A DNA stretch of 64,000 nt, from contig CAZPHV010000016.1 of NCBI GenBank assembly GCA_964586455.1, positions 1 to 64,000 on the forward strand. Reading direction: 5' to 3'. Made by a program: the position numbers and the translations under genes. Positions 16,262 to 25,524 of the stretch are shown one piece after another; position 1 is the first letter of the stretch; every line of letters starts with the position of its first letter. The stretch is from Aquimonas sp964586455. Lineage in GTDB: Bacteria > Pseudomonadota > Gammaproteobacteria > Xanthomonadales > Xanthomonadaceae. The notes beneath the pieces are model-generated. The model did no database searches and was not told the origin of the DNA. It was given only the letters and a program-made list of their open reading frames with translations.

Positions 16262-17296
16262 ATGTCGATGATGATGAAGGCCCTGGTCAAACGCGAAGCC
16301 ACCAAGGGCATCTGGATGGAAGAGGTGCCGGTGCCGCAGATCGGCCCCAATGAAGTGCTGGTGAAGCTTGAGAAGACCGCGATCTGCGGCACCGATCTGC
16401 ACATCTACAAATGGGACGAGTGGAGCCAGCGCACCATCAAGCCGGGCCTCGTGATCGGCCACGAGTTCGTGGGCCGCATCCATGAGCTCGGCAGCGCGGT
16501 CACTGGCTACACGGTCGGTCAGCGCGTGTCGGCCGAAGGCCATATCGTCTGCGGTGTCTGCCGCAACTGCCGCGCCGGTCGCCAGCATCTGTGCCCTCAT
16601 ACGGTCGGCATCGGCGTGAACCGCAACGGCGCCTTCGCCGAGTTCATCGCGGTGCCGGCCTCCAACCTGTGGCCCATCCCTGATCAGATCCCCAGCGAGC
16701 TCGCGGCCTTCTTCGACCCCTACGGCAACGCTGCGCACTGCGCGCTCGAGTTCGATGTGATCGGCGAAGACGTGCTGATCACCGGCGCTGGCCCGATCGG
16801 CATCATCGCGGCCGGCATCTGCAAGCATGTCGGCGCGCGCAACGTGGTGGTGACCGACGTCAACGACTACCGCCTGAAGCTGGCCGCCGACATGGGCGCC
16901 ACCCGCGTGGTCAATGTCGCCAAGACCTCGCTGAAGGACGTGATGTCCGACCTGCACATGGAAGGCTTTGATGTCGGCCTGGAAATGAGCGGCAACGCGC
17001 ATGCCTTCAACGACATGCTCGACTGCATGTATCACGGCGGCAAGATTGCCCTGCTCGGCATCCTGCCCAAGGGCGCCGGCATCGACTGGGACCGCATCAT
17101 CTTCAAGGGCCTCACGGTGCAGGGCATCTACGGCCGCAAGATGTATGAGACCTGGTACAAGATGACGCAGATGGTGCTGAGCGGCTTCCCGCTGCAGAAA
17201 GTGCTGACCCATCAGATCCATATCGACGATTTCCAGCGCGGCTTCGACCTGATGGATGCCGGCGGCTGCGGCAAGGTGGTCTGCAGTTGGAGCTGA
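16262..17296 (+). CDS. tdh: L-threonine 3-dehydrogenase
   Basis: NAD-dependent zinc alcohol-dehydrogenase-family enzyme oxidising threonine to 2-amino-3-ketobutyrate, which is normally cleaved to glycine and acetyl-CoA. It has 344 residues, close to the usual length. The catalytic zinc site is in TAICGTDLHIYKWDEW and IGHEFVG. The structural zinc cysteines are in CGVCRNCRAGRQHLC. The Rossmann glycine motif is GAGPIGIIAAG. The start has several close ATG codons (16262 taken). No kbl partner is adjacent. The stop overlaps the next start as TGATG. Confidence 0.95.
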   Translation: MSMMMKALVKREATKGIWMEEVPVPQIGPNEVLVKLEKTAICGTDLHIYKWDEWSQRTIKPGLVIGHEFVGRIHELGSAVTGYTVGQRVSAEGHIVCGVCRNCRAGRQHLCPHTVGIGVNRNGAFAEFIAVPASNLWPIPDQIPSELAAFFDPYGNAAHCALEFDVIGEDVLITGAGPIGIIAAGICKHVGARNVVVTDVNDYRLKLAADMGATRVVNVAKTSLKDVMSDLHMEGFDVGLEMSGNAHAFNDMLDCMYHGGKIALLGILPKGAGIDWDRIIFKGLTVQGIYGRKMYETWYKMTQMVLSGFPLQKVLTHQIHIDDFQRGFDLMDAGGCGKVVCSWS

Positions 17297-18741
17297 TGCG
17301 ACGCGGTGGTCTGCTGCTGATGCTGGTCGGCGGCGTGGCCTGCGCCGACGACTTCATCGACCCCTTCCTCGGAACTGACCCCGACATCGAGCTGACCGCG
17401 CCGCGTGGGACCACACCGGCTGCGGCCAGCGTCGATACCGAGGCGGAACCAGAGCTGGCCGCGGCCGAGCTGCTGCCGCCGGCCCTGCTGGCGGGTCCGG
17501 ACTATCGGGTTGATCCGCGCGCGCAGCTGCACGGCTTTCAGGCGCTGTTTCGCCTGCAGACCGACTACGGCGCGTTGAGCGCCGAGAGCGTCGAGATCCT
17601 CGGCCTGCGGGTGCAGGAAATGGAAGCGCTGAAAGTGCTGCACTCGGAGTCGGTCACCAAGGCGCTGGCGAAATCCGGCATGGAGGCGGTGATGTCGCCG
17701 CTGCGCGCTGTGTCGAACGTGGTGCAGCGCCCGGGCGAGGCCATCACTGGACTGCCGCGCGGGGTGTGGCGCTACTTCAGCGAACGCGTTACCCGCCTCG
17801 GCCACCGCGCCAAACGCCTGGGTGCGCGGGCGGATCAGCGCATCAGCCATGACGGTTCACCCTTCGACGCTGCCGACGCACCGATGGCGGCCAGCCGGCG
17901 AGCGCGCGAGAAGGGCGAGGACAGCTGGTTCGGCGATGTCGGCGACGAGTTTGTGCGTCTTGCCAAGAGCGAAGCCGGCTATGGTCGCGCGCGCCGCGAG
18001 CTGGCTGCGCGCCTGGGCGTGGATCCCTACACCGGCAACCCGCTGATTCGCGAGCGGCTGGACACCCTGGCCTGGGCAGCGACCGCCGGCAAGCTCGGCG
18101 TCGGCCAGGCGATGGGCCTGCTCGACCCCATCAGCAGCCAGGTGCTGGGCACCTCCAGCGAGGTCAACCGGCTGGTGCTGGAACTGCCGCCCGAAGACCT
18201 GCGGCGCCGCAACGACGAACGCCTGGAAACGCTGGGTGCCGATGAGGACCTGCGCTACACCTTCCTGCAGTTCGGACGCTACTCACCGACCCTGCAGACT
18301 GCGCTGGTGCTGGGCATCGAACGCCTGCAGCCGAGCGCCGGCATCGACGTGCTGCTGGAGATCGCGCTGATGGCACAGAACGAGGTCGAGGCGCGTTTCA
18401 TGGTGAACGCACTAGCCCTGCTGCACGCCCATTTGGGCGATCGCGCGATCGGCGGTCGGATTGTCGGCGTCGGTGCCTTGCTGGCCTATGACAGCGCGGA
18501 TGGCGAGCGGGTGTTCCCGCTGCCGGTCGACCTGCTGTCGTGGACGCCCGACACCGCGCGCTGGTTCGCGCAGCCCGGGCTGTGGGACCACCCCAACCGC
18601 AGCCTGCTGGTCAGCGGCGCGGCCAGCATGAATGCGCAGCGCGCGCTCAGCCGCGATGGCTGGCATCTGTTTCTGCATCGCCGTTTCGAGGGCTCGCCGG
18701 AGTACGCGGAAGGCTGGGGCTCGCTGCCTCCTCCGGGCTGA
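17296..18741 (+). CDS. Exported protein of unknown function
   Basis: Protein of 481 residues. A signal peptide (RRGGLLLMLVGGVACA, cleavage probably after ACA before DDFIDPF) precedes a low-complexity stretch and an alpha-rich body with no motif I recognise. The Cys before the cleavage site does not fit a lipobox. The ATG at 17296 shares bases with the tdh stop (TGATG). An in-frame TTG at 17287 is less likely. The last 95 bp overlap, on the opposite strand, the 3' end of the sortase gene. Its job is unknown; proximity to the sortase cluster is the only hint. Confidence 0.75.
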   Translation: MRRGGLLLMLVGGVACADDFIDPFLGTDPDIELTAPRGTTPAAASVDTEAEPELAAAELLPPALLAGPDYRVDPRAQLHGFQALFRLQTDYGALSAESVEILGLRVQEMEALKVLHSESVTKALAKSGMEAVMSPLRAVSNVVQRPGEAITGLPRGVWRYFSERVTRLGHRAKRLGARADQRISHDGSPFDAADAPMAASRRAREKGEDSWFGDVGDEFVRLAKSEAGYGRARRELAARLGVDPYTGNPLIRERLDTLAWAATAGKLGVGQAMGLLDPISSQVLGTSSEVNRLVLELPPEDLRRRNDERLETLGADEDLRYTFLQFGRYSPTLQTALVLGIERLQPSAGIDVLLEIALMAQNEVEARFMVNALALLHAHLGDRAIGGRIVGVGALLAYDSADGERVFPLPVDLLSWTPDTARWFAQPGLWDHPNRSLLVSGAASMNAQRALSRDGWHLFLHRRFEGSPEYAEGWGSLPPPG

Positions 18742-19384
18742 TGCGATCCGCGCCGCGGGGCTCGGGAAGAAAGCGCAGCACCAACCGCAGCGGCCCGCCG
18801 GCATCGACCGCGTCGAAGGGCCAGCAGGTCACCAGCAGCAGTTGGTCTTCGCCGGCATCCGGGGCCAGCGCATCGCTGCGCACATCGACGACCGTGCGGC
18901 TGTGCAGGCGATAGCGACGCTGCGTCTGCAGACCCTCCAGCTCGATCTGTTCGTCGTCAGCGATGTCGCGCAGCCAGGCGAAGTGGGTGTCGCGATGCGC
19001 GCTGATCACCACCGTGCCGATGTCACCGGGCGCCGACGAGGATTCGTTCCAGCCCGGAGCGAACGCCAGCACCCTGCCATTATCACCGGCCAGAACCACC
19101 TGACTGCGAGCGTCGTCGAGTCGGGTCAGACGGGCCACCGCGCGGGTGTCGGCCCAGGCCCAGGGCGGCTGCGTGCTGCCGGTAGCACGCGCCGCGTTCC
19201 AGCTGCGTTCGAGCAGCCACTGCGCAAGCTCGGCCTTGGCCGGTATCCACAGCGCGTCCGCCAGCAGGGCGCCGCTGGCCAGCAGCAGCAACCAGGCCAG
19301 TGCCACGCGCACGTGTCGCCGCCGTACGCCCCCGCCCGACGGGGCGGGCGGGGGCGTTGATTGCAGGGCAAGGGAGAACTGCAC
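18647..19384 (-). CDS. Class GN sortase
   Basis: Membrane-anchored transpeptidase of the Gram-negative (GN) sortase type, 245 residues. One N-terminal membrane helix (ALAWLLLLASGALLADALW) anchors it. The catalytic His130 is in VVISAHRDTHF, Cys187 in LLLVTCWPFD, and Arg204 (or Arg200) in LRLVLRFLPEP. The last 35 residues are a Pro/Ser-rich tail antisense to the 3' end of the neighbouring exported-protein gene. It starts with GTG at 19384, three bases after the stop of its presumed substrate gene, with AGGA upstream. GN sortases typically pair with one VIT/vWA protein, as here. Confidence 0.9.
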   Translation of the reverse strand: MQFSLALQSTPPPAPSGGGVRRRHVRVALAWLLLLASGALLADALWIPAKAELAQWLLERSWNAARATGSTQPPWAWADTRAVARLTRLDDARSQVVLAGDNGRVLAFAPGWNESSSAPGDIGTVVISAHRDTHFAWLRDIADDEQIELEGLQTQRRYRLHSRTVVDVRSDALAPDAGEDQLLLVTCWPFDAVDAGGPLRLVLRFLPEPRGADRISPEEAASPSLPRTPASPRNGDAETDASHRG

Positions 19385-19387
19385 GTC

Positions 19388-21391
19388 TCAGTCCTGCGCC
19401 AGCAGCCGACGTTGGCCGGGGGCGCCTTCGCGCTGCCAGATCAGCAACATCAGGGCGATCGCGCCCAGCAGCAGGGCGAGGCGAAGTGCGCGCTCGAAGC
19501 CGGTGGCACCGGCCGCGAAATCGACCGTGCCGGACGGCGCTGCGTTGGCGAATTGCAGCGAGGCGAGGTCGGCGTTATCTGGCCGACGCGGTGTGCGGTC
19601 GACCGCGACAAAACTGGTATAAGCACTCGCCAGACCGTGCTCCAGCGCCAGCGCCAGCACGCTTGCACGCACTTCATCGGGTTTCGCGCCTTGGCGCAGG
19701 CTGTCTTCCAGCTCGGCGATCCGCGCCGCTGCCCACAAGCGCGCCACGCCCTCGGTCGAGGCCTGCCTCGGGTCGCCCAGCTTCACCTGCGCGCGCCAGT
19801 TCAGATCGGGAGCGATGCCCTCCAATGTGGCTTCACTGCCGCCCAGCGGCAGCCGCAGCAGCACCTGCAGCGGCTCACCCAGATACAGGTCCGGCAGCTG
19901 CGAAGGATAGGCCTCGGCACCTTGCGGCCAGGCCGCTTTCAAATCGCGCAGGGCGGGCTGGCCGAGCTTGGCCAGCAGTGCATCGGTCACCGTCGCCACT
20001 TCGTCGATGCGGCGGATCGTGACCTGCGCGCCGCGGCCGACTTCCACCATGCGACGCAGGATGTGCGCATTCGGCGCGCTGCCGATGCCGACCGCGAACA
20101 GCCGCGCCTCACCGCGCCCGTGTTCGATGTGGTTGAGCAATTGCGCCTCGTTGCTGATCGCGCCGTCGGTGATCAGCACCACCTGACGCAGATGGCTGGA
20201 GGTGGCCGGCATCGCGAAAGCTTCGATCAAGGGTGCCAGCATCTCGGTACCGCCATCAGCGTTCAGTGCCAGAACGAAACTGCGCGCACGCGCAGTGTTG
20301 GCAGCACTGGCCTCGACCGGCTCGGGAAACACCGACTCGAAGCGATGATCGAAGCGGATCACGTTGAAGCGGTCGGAGGGACGAAGACCGGCAATCGCGC
20401 GTACCACGGCCGCCTTGGCCTGCTCCATCGAGGCGCCATGCATCGAGCCGGAGTTGTCGACCACCAGGATCAGCTCACGCGGCACCGGCGCCACCAGGCG
20501 GGTCGGCGGGATCAGCGTGAGGAAGGCATAGCGGGCGTCGGCGCGGTCCTCGACGAACAGGGCCTGCTGCGGCTGGGCGCTGGGCTGCGGTGCCCACTGC
20601 AGCTCGAAGTCACGGTCGCTGTCGACCCGGACATCGGCCAGTTCAATACGGTGGCGCGCGCCCTGCTGGCGCACATCGATGGCATGACTGGGGCTGTCGA
20701 TGTTCGTAAGCGGCAGGCCGGCCTCCAGATCCACCGCAAGGCTGAGCTTCGGGGCCGCCGCCATGCCCAGTGCGACACCCAGTTCAGCCACGGCGGCGCC
20801 GGGCGCTTTGTCGAGGCTTGCATCCGCTTCGCCGCGACCGCCGTGGTAGGGCGGCACGAAGGTCAGCGGAAGGCTGAGACGGAAGCGGCCGTCCTGCCAG
20901 CGCACCTTCTGCCAGTAGCCGATTTCGATCTCGACGGTCTCGCCCGGAGCGATGTTGGCGACCCGCGTCTGGAACAGGTTGGCACGCTCGCGCTCGACCA
21001 GGCTTGCGGTGCGGCCTTCGCGCGCAGCCGCCGCATAGGTCGCCGCGGCCTGCTGTTTCTCCTGGACTTCGCCTTGGATCAGGCGCGCGCCGATCTGCAT
21101 CTGCAGGTGGCCGACCGCGGCGTCATCCGGCAAGGGCAGCCGATACAGGCCTTCCATCCACTCGTCGCTGTCGTTGCTGAAGCGCTGGCGCACCCGCACC
21201 TCGGCCATCAGGCCCCGCACTCGCAGGTCGACATGGGTGTCCAGCGCAAACGCGGCCTGCCAGCTCTCAGCGCCTCGCGGTCGCAGTGACAGGCCTTCGG
21301 CCTGCGCCAAGCCCGCGAACATGAGCAGGGGCAGGATCGCGCCGACAACGCGGGCGAACGGGGACACGGGGGTGGGGCGTGGGCTCTGCAT
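19388..21391 (-). CDS. Sortase-target VIT/vWA-domain protein
   Basis: Protein of 667 residues, the usual partner of class-GN sortases. Signal peptide (LPLLMFAGLAQA), then a VIT domain (about residues 40-165), then a von Willebrand A domain with the MIDAS motif LILVVDNSGSMHG near residue 310, and a helical region. The C-terminus has a membrane helix (ALRLALLLGAIALMLLIW) and a basic tail, the layout of a cell-wall sorting signal. The pre-helix stretch APSGTVDFAAGATG is only a degenerate sorting motif. The Shine-Dalgarno AGAGGAGG is excellent. The gene is coupled to the sortase just downstream. The function of such pairs is unknown. Confidence 0.9.
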   Translation of the reverse strand: MQSPRPTPVSPFARVVGAILPLLMFAGLAQAEGLSLRPRGAESWQAAFALDTHVDLRVRGLMAEVRVRQRFSNDSDEWMEGLYRLPLPDDAAVGHLQMQIGARLIQGEVQEKQQAAATYAAAAREGRTASLVERERANLFQTRVANIAPGETVEIEIGYWQKVRWQDGRFRLSLPLTFVPPYHGGRGEADASLDKAPGAAVAELGVALGMAAAPKLSLAVDLEAGLPLTNIDSPSHAIDVRQQGARHRIELADVRVDSDRDFELQWAPQPSAQPQQALFVEDRADARYAFLTLIPPTRLVAPVPRELILVVDNSGSMHGASMEQAKAAVVRAIAGLRPSDRFNVIRFDHRFESVFPEPVEASAANTARARSFVLALNADGGTEMLAPLIEAFAMPATSSHLRQVVLITDGAISNEAQLLNHIEHGRGEARLFAVGIGSAPNAHILRRMVEVGRGAQVTIRRIDEVATVTDALLAKLGQPALRDLKAAWPQGAEAYPSQLPDLYLGEPLQVLLRLPLGGSEATLEGIAPDLNWRAQVKLGDPRQASTEGVARLWAAARIAELEDSLRQGAKPDEVRASVLALALEHGLASAYTSFVAVDRTPRRPDNADLASLQFANAAPSGTVDFAAGATGFERALRLALLLGAIALMLLIWQREGAPGQRRLLAQD

Positions 21392-21496
21392 GGCGGCCTC
21401 CTCTGGATGGGCCGTCCCATTGCAGGGCCTGCAAGCGTCAGCGCGCGGCCGTCAAAGGTGTGCGCGCTGACTGCTTGGGGCGATTTGCGGGCAGCG

Positions 21497-22273
21497 CTAC
21501 TTCAGCAGGAAGGCAGCTGCCACCGCGGCTGCCACCACCACGGTCACCGCCACAAAGATCAAGCCGGTGCGGCTACCGCCCGAACGCTCCGCGGGCGCCT
21601 GCGCCACTTTGGCGTTCTGGATCTCCTGCCCCGGCACCACCAGCATGAAACGGATGGCATCGAGCCGCAGTTCGTCGCCGTTCTTGAGCAGGCCCGTCTG
21701 GACACGCTGCCCGTTGATGAAGGTGCCATTCGACGAGCCGAGATCCTCGACCAGGATGCCGTCGGTGGTGGGCTTGACCTGGGCGTGACGGCGCGAGATC
21801 TCCTCGCTTGGAATCGAGATGTCGCACTCGTGGTGGCGACCGATGACCTGGGCGCTGGCAACCGCATAGGTCTTGCCGAAGGCGGCACCCGAGACGCCGC
21901 GAAGAAGGTACTTCGGCAGCGCCGCACGCACCCGGGTCGCGCCGGAATCGTCGACCTGGCCGGGGCGTGACGCCGGCGTCGAAGACACGCGCTCGACGGC
22001 CACCAGCCGCGCCTGCACGTTCCCGAACGCCAGCGAATCGCCAGGGCGCAGCGTCTGTCCGGCTTCGATCGGCTGGCCATTCACGCTGAGACCGTTGGTG
22101 CCTGCGGCGGCGACCAAGCTGACCCGTTCACCATCGAGCTCCAGCGCGCACAGCTCCGCCGGAATACCGTCGACGACCAGCCTGACGAAGGCATCCGGCG
22201 CGGAGCCGATGCGGTTGCTGCCGGGGCTGAGCAGGACGGCACCGTGTTCACCGTTCGGAAAAATGAGCTTCAT
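21497..22273 (-). CDS. Tandem FHA-domain protein with C-terminal membrane anchor
   Basis: Protein of 258 residues. Residues 1-93 resemble a degenerate FHA fold (SNRIGSAPDAFVRLV, GTNGLSVNGQPI). Residues about 115-215 form a canonical phosphothreonine-binding FHA domain with IGRHHECDI, ISRRHAQV and LGSSNGTFING. A single membrane helix ends the protein (TGLIFVAVTVVVAAAVAAAFLLK), so the FHA domains should face the cytoplasm. The start MKLIFPNGEHG at 22273 is supported by homology of the N-terminus to an FHA domain; the Shine-Dalgarno is weak. It lies between the pseudokinase gene and the sortase target gene on one strand. Confidence 0.88.
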   Translation of the reverse strand: MKLIFPNGEHGAVLLSPGSNRIGSAPDAFVRLVVDGIPAELCALELDGERVSLVAAAGTNGLSVNGQPIEAGQTLRPGDSLAFGNVQARLVAVERVSSTPASRPGQVDDSGATRVRAALPKYLLRGVSGAAFGKTYAVASAQVIGRHHECDISIPSEEISRRHAQVKPTTDGILVEDLGSSNGTFINGQRVQTGLLKNGDELRLDAIRFMLVVPGQEIQNAKVAQAPAERSGGSRTGLIFVAVTVVVAAAVAAAFLLK

Positions 22274-22357
22274 CGTGAGTCTCGCTGGAAAGGTGGGCAC
22301 GCGGGTGCCTGCGCCAGAATGCATCAAGGCCTACTGCACGCGGGGCGCGCAGCAGGA

Positions 22358-24919
22358 TCAGTCGCGCGCGGGTAGTTCACGCACGACGCGGAAGCCGATG
22401 GTAGTGAAGCCGGGCTCGGCTGCAAAGCCACGCGGCAGCGCATCGGCCTGCGTACTGAACCAGCTGCCACCCGCAGCCAGCCGCTGGCGGCAGTTGCTGC
22501 CCTCGCAGTCGCTCAGCCATTCGGCCAGATTACCCCATAGCCCGAGCAGGCCCGCAGTGTCACCGGAGGCCTGTACCGGCGCGGTATGCGGGTGGCCATC
22601 GTCGCAGGCAGCGGCATCACGCGCATTCCAGGCGCGAGCGGCTGACTGGTCGCGAAAGTTCGCGCGACAGTCGGACGGGGCGCTGCCGGCGAGCGCCTGC
22701 CACTCTGCGAGGCTGGGCAGCCGATAGCGCTGGCCGCTGGCCTCAGACAGCCACTCGACGTAGTGCTGGGCCATGCCAAAGCTGACGCAGGCGACCGGAT
22801 GCGCCGGCGTCTGCGGGAAGTCCGGGGTGCGCCAATCGCGTTTGCGCGAGCTGCGCAGCATCGATTCACGGTCGCGGCAGGCCGGCATGTCGGCGCCGAA
22901 GCGGGCACGCCCTGCCGCGGCCCAGTACGCTTCGAACTCGTCCACCCGTATCTCGCTGCGGCCCCAGCCCAGCCCGCCTGCGACGACGAGCTCCGGGCTA
23001 CGCCCGCCGCCAGACAGCGCGTCGCGAAAGCGATAGCCCGGACGGCCCTGCTGCTCGGCCTCGCGTACGCCGGCGCGGGCGTCCGCGGAATCGGGCAGCA
23101 GGCGCAAGGCGTTCGCATAGTGCGCGGAAGCCTCCGACGGCCGCCAGCCGGCCAAGGCCTGTTGGCCCGCGACGAGAAAGCGGTCGTGCTCGGATTGGCG
23201 CAGCGCCTGCGCGCCCTCGGCGGCGGTCGCGCCGGCTTCGTGTGCGGCGGCGATCCGCTCGACGCAGCCCAGCGCGAGCAGGCGAGCATCCAGCGCGTCG
23301 GCATCGGTGGCTTGCGACAGACACAGCGCCCCGAGATCGGCGATGCCGTTACGCGCTGCGCGGTTGGCGGGCTCGATACGCAGGGCCTGCAGGTAGCGAT
23401 CAAGTGCATTGCGCCCGGGTGGTTCAACCAGGCGCCCGGCCTGCACATTGGTGCGGGCGTAAAGCAGTAGCCGCTCCAAGGGATCCTCGACCGTGGGCAG
23501 GGTCTGCAGATCAAACGTCTGCGTGAGGCCGGCCAGCTCATCCGCGGCGGGGTCGGACAACTGCCAGACCACTGCGGGGCCTGCCCCCTGCTGGGACTGC
23601 TCGGGAGGATCCCGTGACGCCTCCGCCGATCGGGACACACTCGGCGAAGGCGCCGCTGCGACAGATGACGGTGCCTTCGCCGCAGGGTCTGAGGAGGCCA
23701 GCCACCAGACCAGGCCGGCCAGCACCGGTACAGCCAGGGCCACGGCCAATATCAACGGCAGCCGCGAGGGCGGCGCGGGCAGCTCGGCCTCCGGAAGCGC
23801 ACGTACGCCCGGCAGATTGCGCGCGGGCTCGCTGTCCAGCCTTCGGCTGGGCGCAGTGATCTGCTCGATTCGTGCACTGGCAGGGCTTGCGGCGACCGTT
23901 TCCTTTGAAGTCGGCGACGGAGTCCGCCCTGGGGCGTTTGCGGACTCAGACAGCGGCTTCGGCGCCGCTGGCGCTGCCGCTGCCGCTGCCGGGGTAGGGG
24001 TCGGAGCCGGACCCGTGGCTACCCTCGGGTCGCTAGCCACGGGCACAAGGACCTTCGGCGTAGCTGGTGGTGGCTTCGGCATCCCCTCGGCTGCCGGGGT
24101 TCGCGGCACTGCGGGCTCAGCATTGGCCTTGCCCGAGTGCTCCGTCGCATTCGTACGCGGCGGTGCAGAGGCCGCGGTGCGCGCCGCAGCGGCGGCAGCA
24201 GGCGCGCGCACCGAAGGGAGGGTACGGGCCTCGGCGCTGCGGCCCTGCAAACGATCCAGGGTCTCCAGCACATGCGCGGGTGTCAGCGGGTCGAACTCGG
24301 CCAGCAGGTCGAACATCGGCTGCCAGCGGCACAGGTAATCGGGTAGCTGCGGCCGCTCGCCCAAAATCGCGTTCCCGGTGAGGGCCTCATGGAACAGATG
24401 GATCAGCGCGCGCGTGGGCGCACCGGGCTCGGCGAGCGTGTTCGCGCCCAGCAGTCGGGTCAGGACGGGGCGGTCCTGCGCATCAGTGAGAACAGCCCCA
24501 GGTTCCAGACAGGGCTGAAGGCCGCAGCGGGACTCCAGGAACTGCAGGACCAGCGCAAGCCTCCGCAGCAGGGCAAGGCTCTGATCGAGATCAAGGCCTG
24601 CCGACAACCGCTGGCTCAGGCTGGGACCGGTCAGCGCAGCCAGCGCCGCATAGGTGCGTCCATCGCGGGTTTCGCCGACATCGAGCACGGTGGCGAGACC
24701 CGGATGGCGCAGGCCTGCGAGCGTGCGGATCGCAGATCGAGCTTCCGCGGCAGGCCCCTCCCACAGCTGCAGCAGAACGGGGGCATCGGCCACGATCTGG
24801 CGCGCGCGCAACAGTTGGAACCCGCTGCCCGCAGCGCATTCCGACTCGATGCGATAGCCCTCGATCTCCACTGCCAGCACGGCTGCCCCCCTATCGGTCC
24901 GTAACAACGTCGTCCCCAT
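22358..24919 (-). CDS. Pseudokinase - transmembrane - formylglycine-generating-enzyme-like fusion
   Basis: Up to 853 residues. The N-terminal 260 residues resemble a Ser/Thr kinase fold but lack the VAIK lysine, HRD and DFG (for example LQPCLEPGAVLTD where HRDLKPxN is expected). A long Ala/Pro linker and a membrane helix (LPLILAVALAVPVLAGLVWWL, about 390-410) follow, then helical repeats and a C-terminal SUMF1/FGE domain (VDEFEAYWAAAG, GQRYRLPSLAEWQALAG, GLWGNLAEWLSD, AAGGSWFS, TTIGFRVVREL). Topology puts the pseudokinase inside and the FGE domain in the periplasm. The start may instead be GTG at 24880, preceded by AGGGGGG. It is upstream of the FHA gene, so it probably belongs to one signalling unit with it. 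Confidence 0.82.
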   Translation of the reverse strand: MGTTLLRTDRGAAVLAVEIEGYRIESECAAGSGFQLLRARQIVADAPVLLQLWEGPAAEARSAIRTLAGLRHPGLATVLDVGETRDGRTYAALAALTGPSLSQRLSAGLDLDQSLALLRRLALVLQFLESRCGLQPCLEPGAVLTDAQDRPVLTRLLGANTLAEPGAPTRALIHLFHEALTGNAILGERPQLPDYLCRWQPMFDLLAEFDPLTPAHVLETLDRLQGRSAEARTLPSVRAPAAAAAARTAASAPPRTNATEHSGKANAEPAVPRTPAAEGMPKPPPATPKVLVPVASDPRVATGPAPTPTPAAAAAAPAAPKPLSESANAPGRTPSPTSKETVAASPASARIEQITAPSRRLDSEPARNLPGVRALPEAELPAPPSRLPLILAVALAVPVLAGLVWWLASSDPAAKAPSSVAAAPSPSVSRSAEASRDPPEQSQQGAGPAVVWQLSDPAADELAGLTQTFDLQTLPTVEDPLERLLLYARTNVQAGRLVEPPGRNALDRYLQALRIEPANRAARNGIADLGALCLSQATDADALDARLLALGCVERIAAAHEAGATAAEGAQALRQSEHDRFLVAGQQALAGWRPSEASAHYANALRLLPDSADARAGVREAEQQGRPGYRFRDALSGGGRSPELVVAGGLGWGRSEIRVDEFEAYWAAAGRARFGADMPACRDRESMLRSSRKRDWRTPDFPQTPAHPVACVSFGMAQHYVEWLSEASGQRYRLPSLAEWQALAGSAPSDCRANFRDQSAARAWNARDAAACDDGHPHTAPVQASGDTAGLLGLWGNLAEWLSDCEGSNCRQRLAAGGSWFSTQADALPRGFAAEPGFTTIGFRVVRELPARD

Positions 24920-25040
24920 CTTACATTTCGTTGCAAAACCGAGGCGTGGAGTACTTGGCAGACGCGATCTTGGCGCGGCTGTAAACGCTCACCTCCGCCT
25001 TGCAGGGCGGCTGCCACGCCCACACACTGCAGGGATGGAT

Positions 25041-25403
25041 ATGACCCTGATCATCTTGGTAGCGCTGGGCCTCGCGCTGTACTTCTGGTCGCGCGCACGC
25101 GACGCCAGCGAGGTCGCGCGCCGACACGGGCTGGATGCCTGTGAACGCGCCGGTGTGCAGTTGCTCGACCACTCGGTGGCACTGACAAAACTGGGCATCA
25201 AGCGCGGCGACGATGGCCGGCTGGGTATGGTTCGCCAGTATCGCTTCGACTATTCGCGCGAAGGCAGTGATCGCTCCAGCGGTGCGCTCGCCCTGCACGG
25301 CCTGAAACTGCTGTGGATCACCGCGCCCGAACCCTTGCAGCCGCCGAGCGCGCCCGATGCAGTGCCTCGGCTGGGCTCACGCGGCTTCGGAAACTGGGGC
25401 TGA
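25041..25403 (+). CDS. DUF3301 membrane protein
   Basis: Small protein of 120 residues with a single N-terminal membrane helix (LIILVALGLALYFW) and a cytoplasmic domain typical of DUF3301 (RRHGLDACERAGVQLLDHSVALTKLGIKR, RQYRFDYS). Function is unknown. ATG 25041 is preferred over 25035 because AGGG then lies six bases upstream. It is divergent from the pseudokinase-FGE gene. Confidence 0.85.
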   Translation: MTLIILVALGLALYFWSRARDASEVARRHGLDACERAGVQLLDHSVALTKLGIKRGDDGRLGMVRQYRFDYSREGSDRSSGALALHGLKLLWITAPEPLQPPSAPDAVPRLGSRGFGNWG

Positions 25404-25524
25404 TCAGCGGCTTGCAGCCTTGATCCCCCTGAGTCGATCGCACCATTTCTGCCGGTCTTTGGTCCAGCTCCGCTGCGGCGCTCACAGCTCCCGAAAGCTC
25501 TCCGACTCGGGCCAACGGCGCCGG

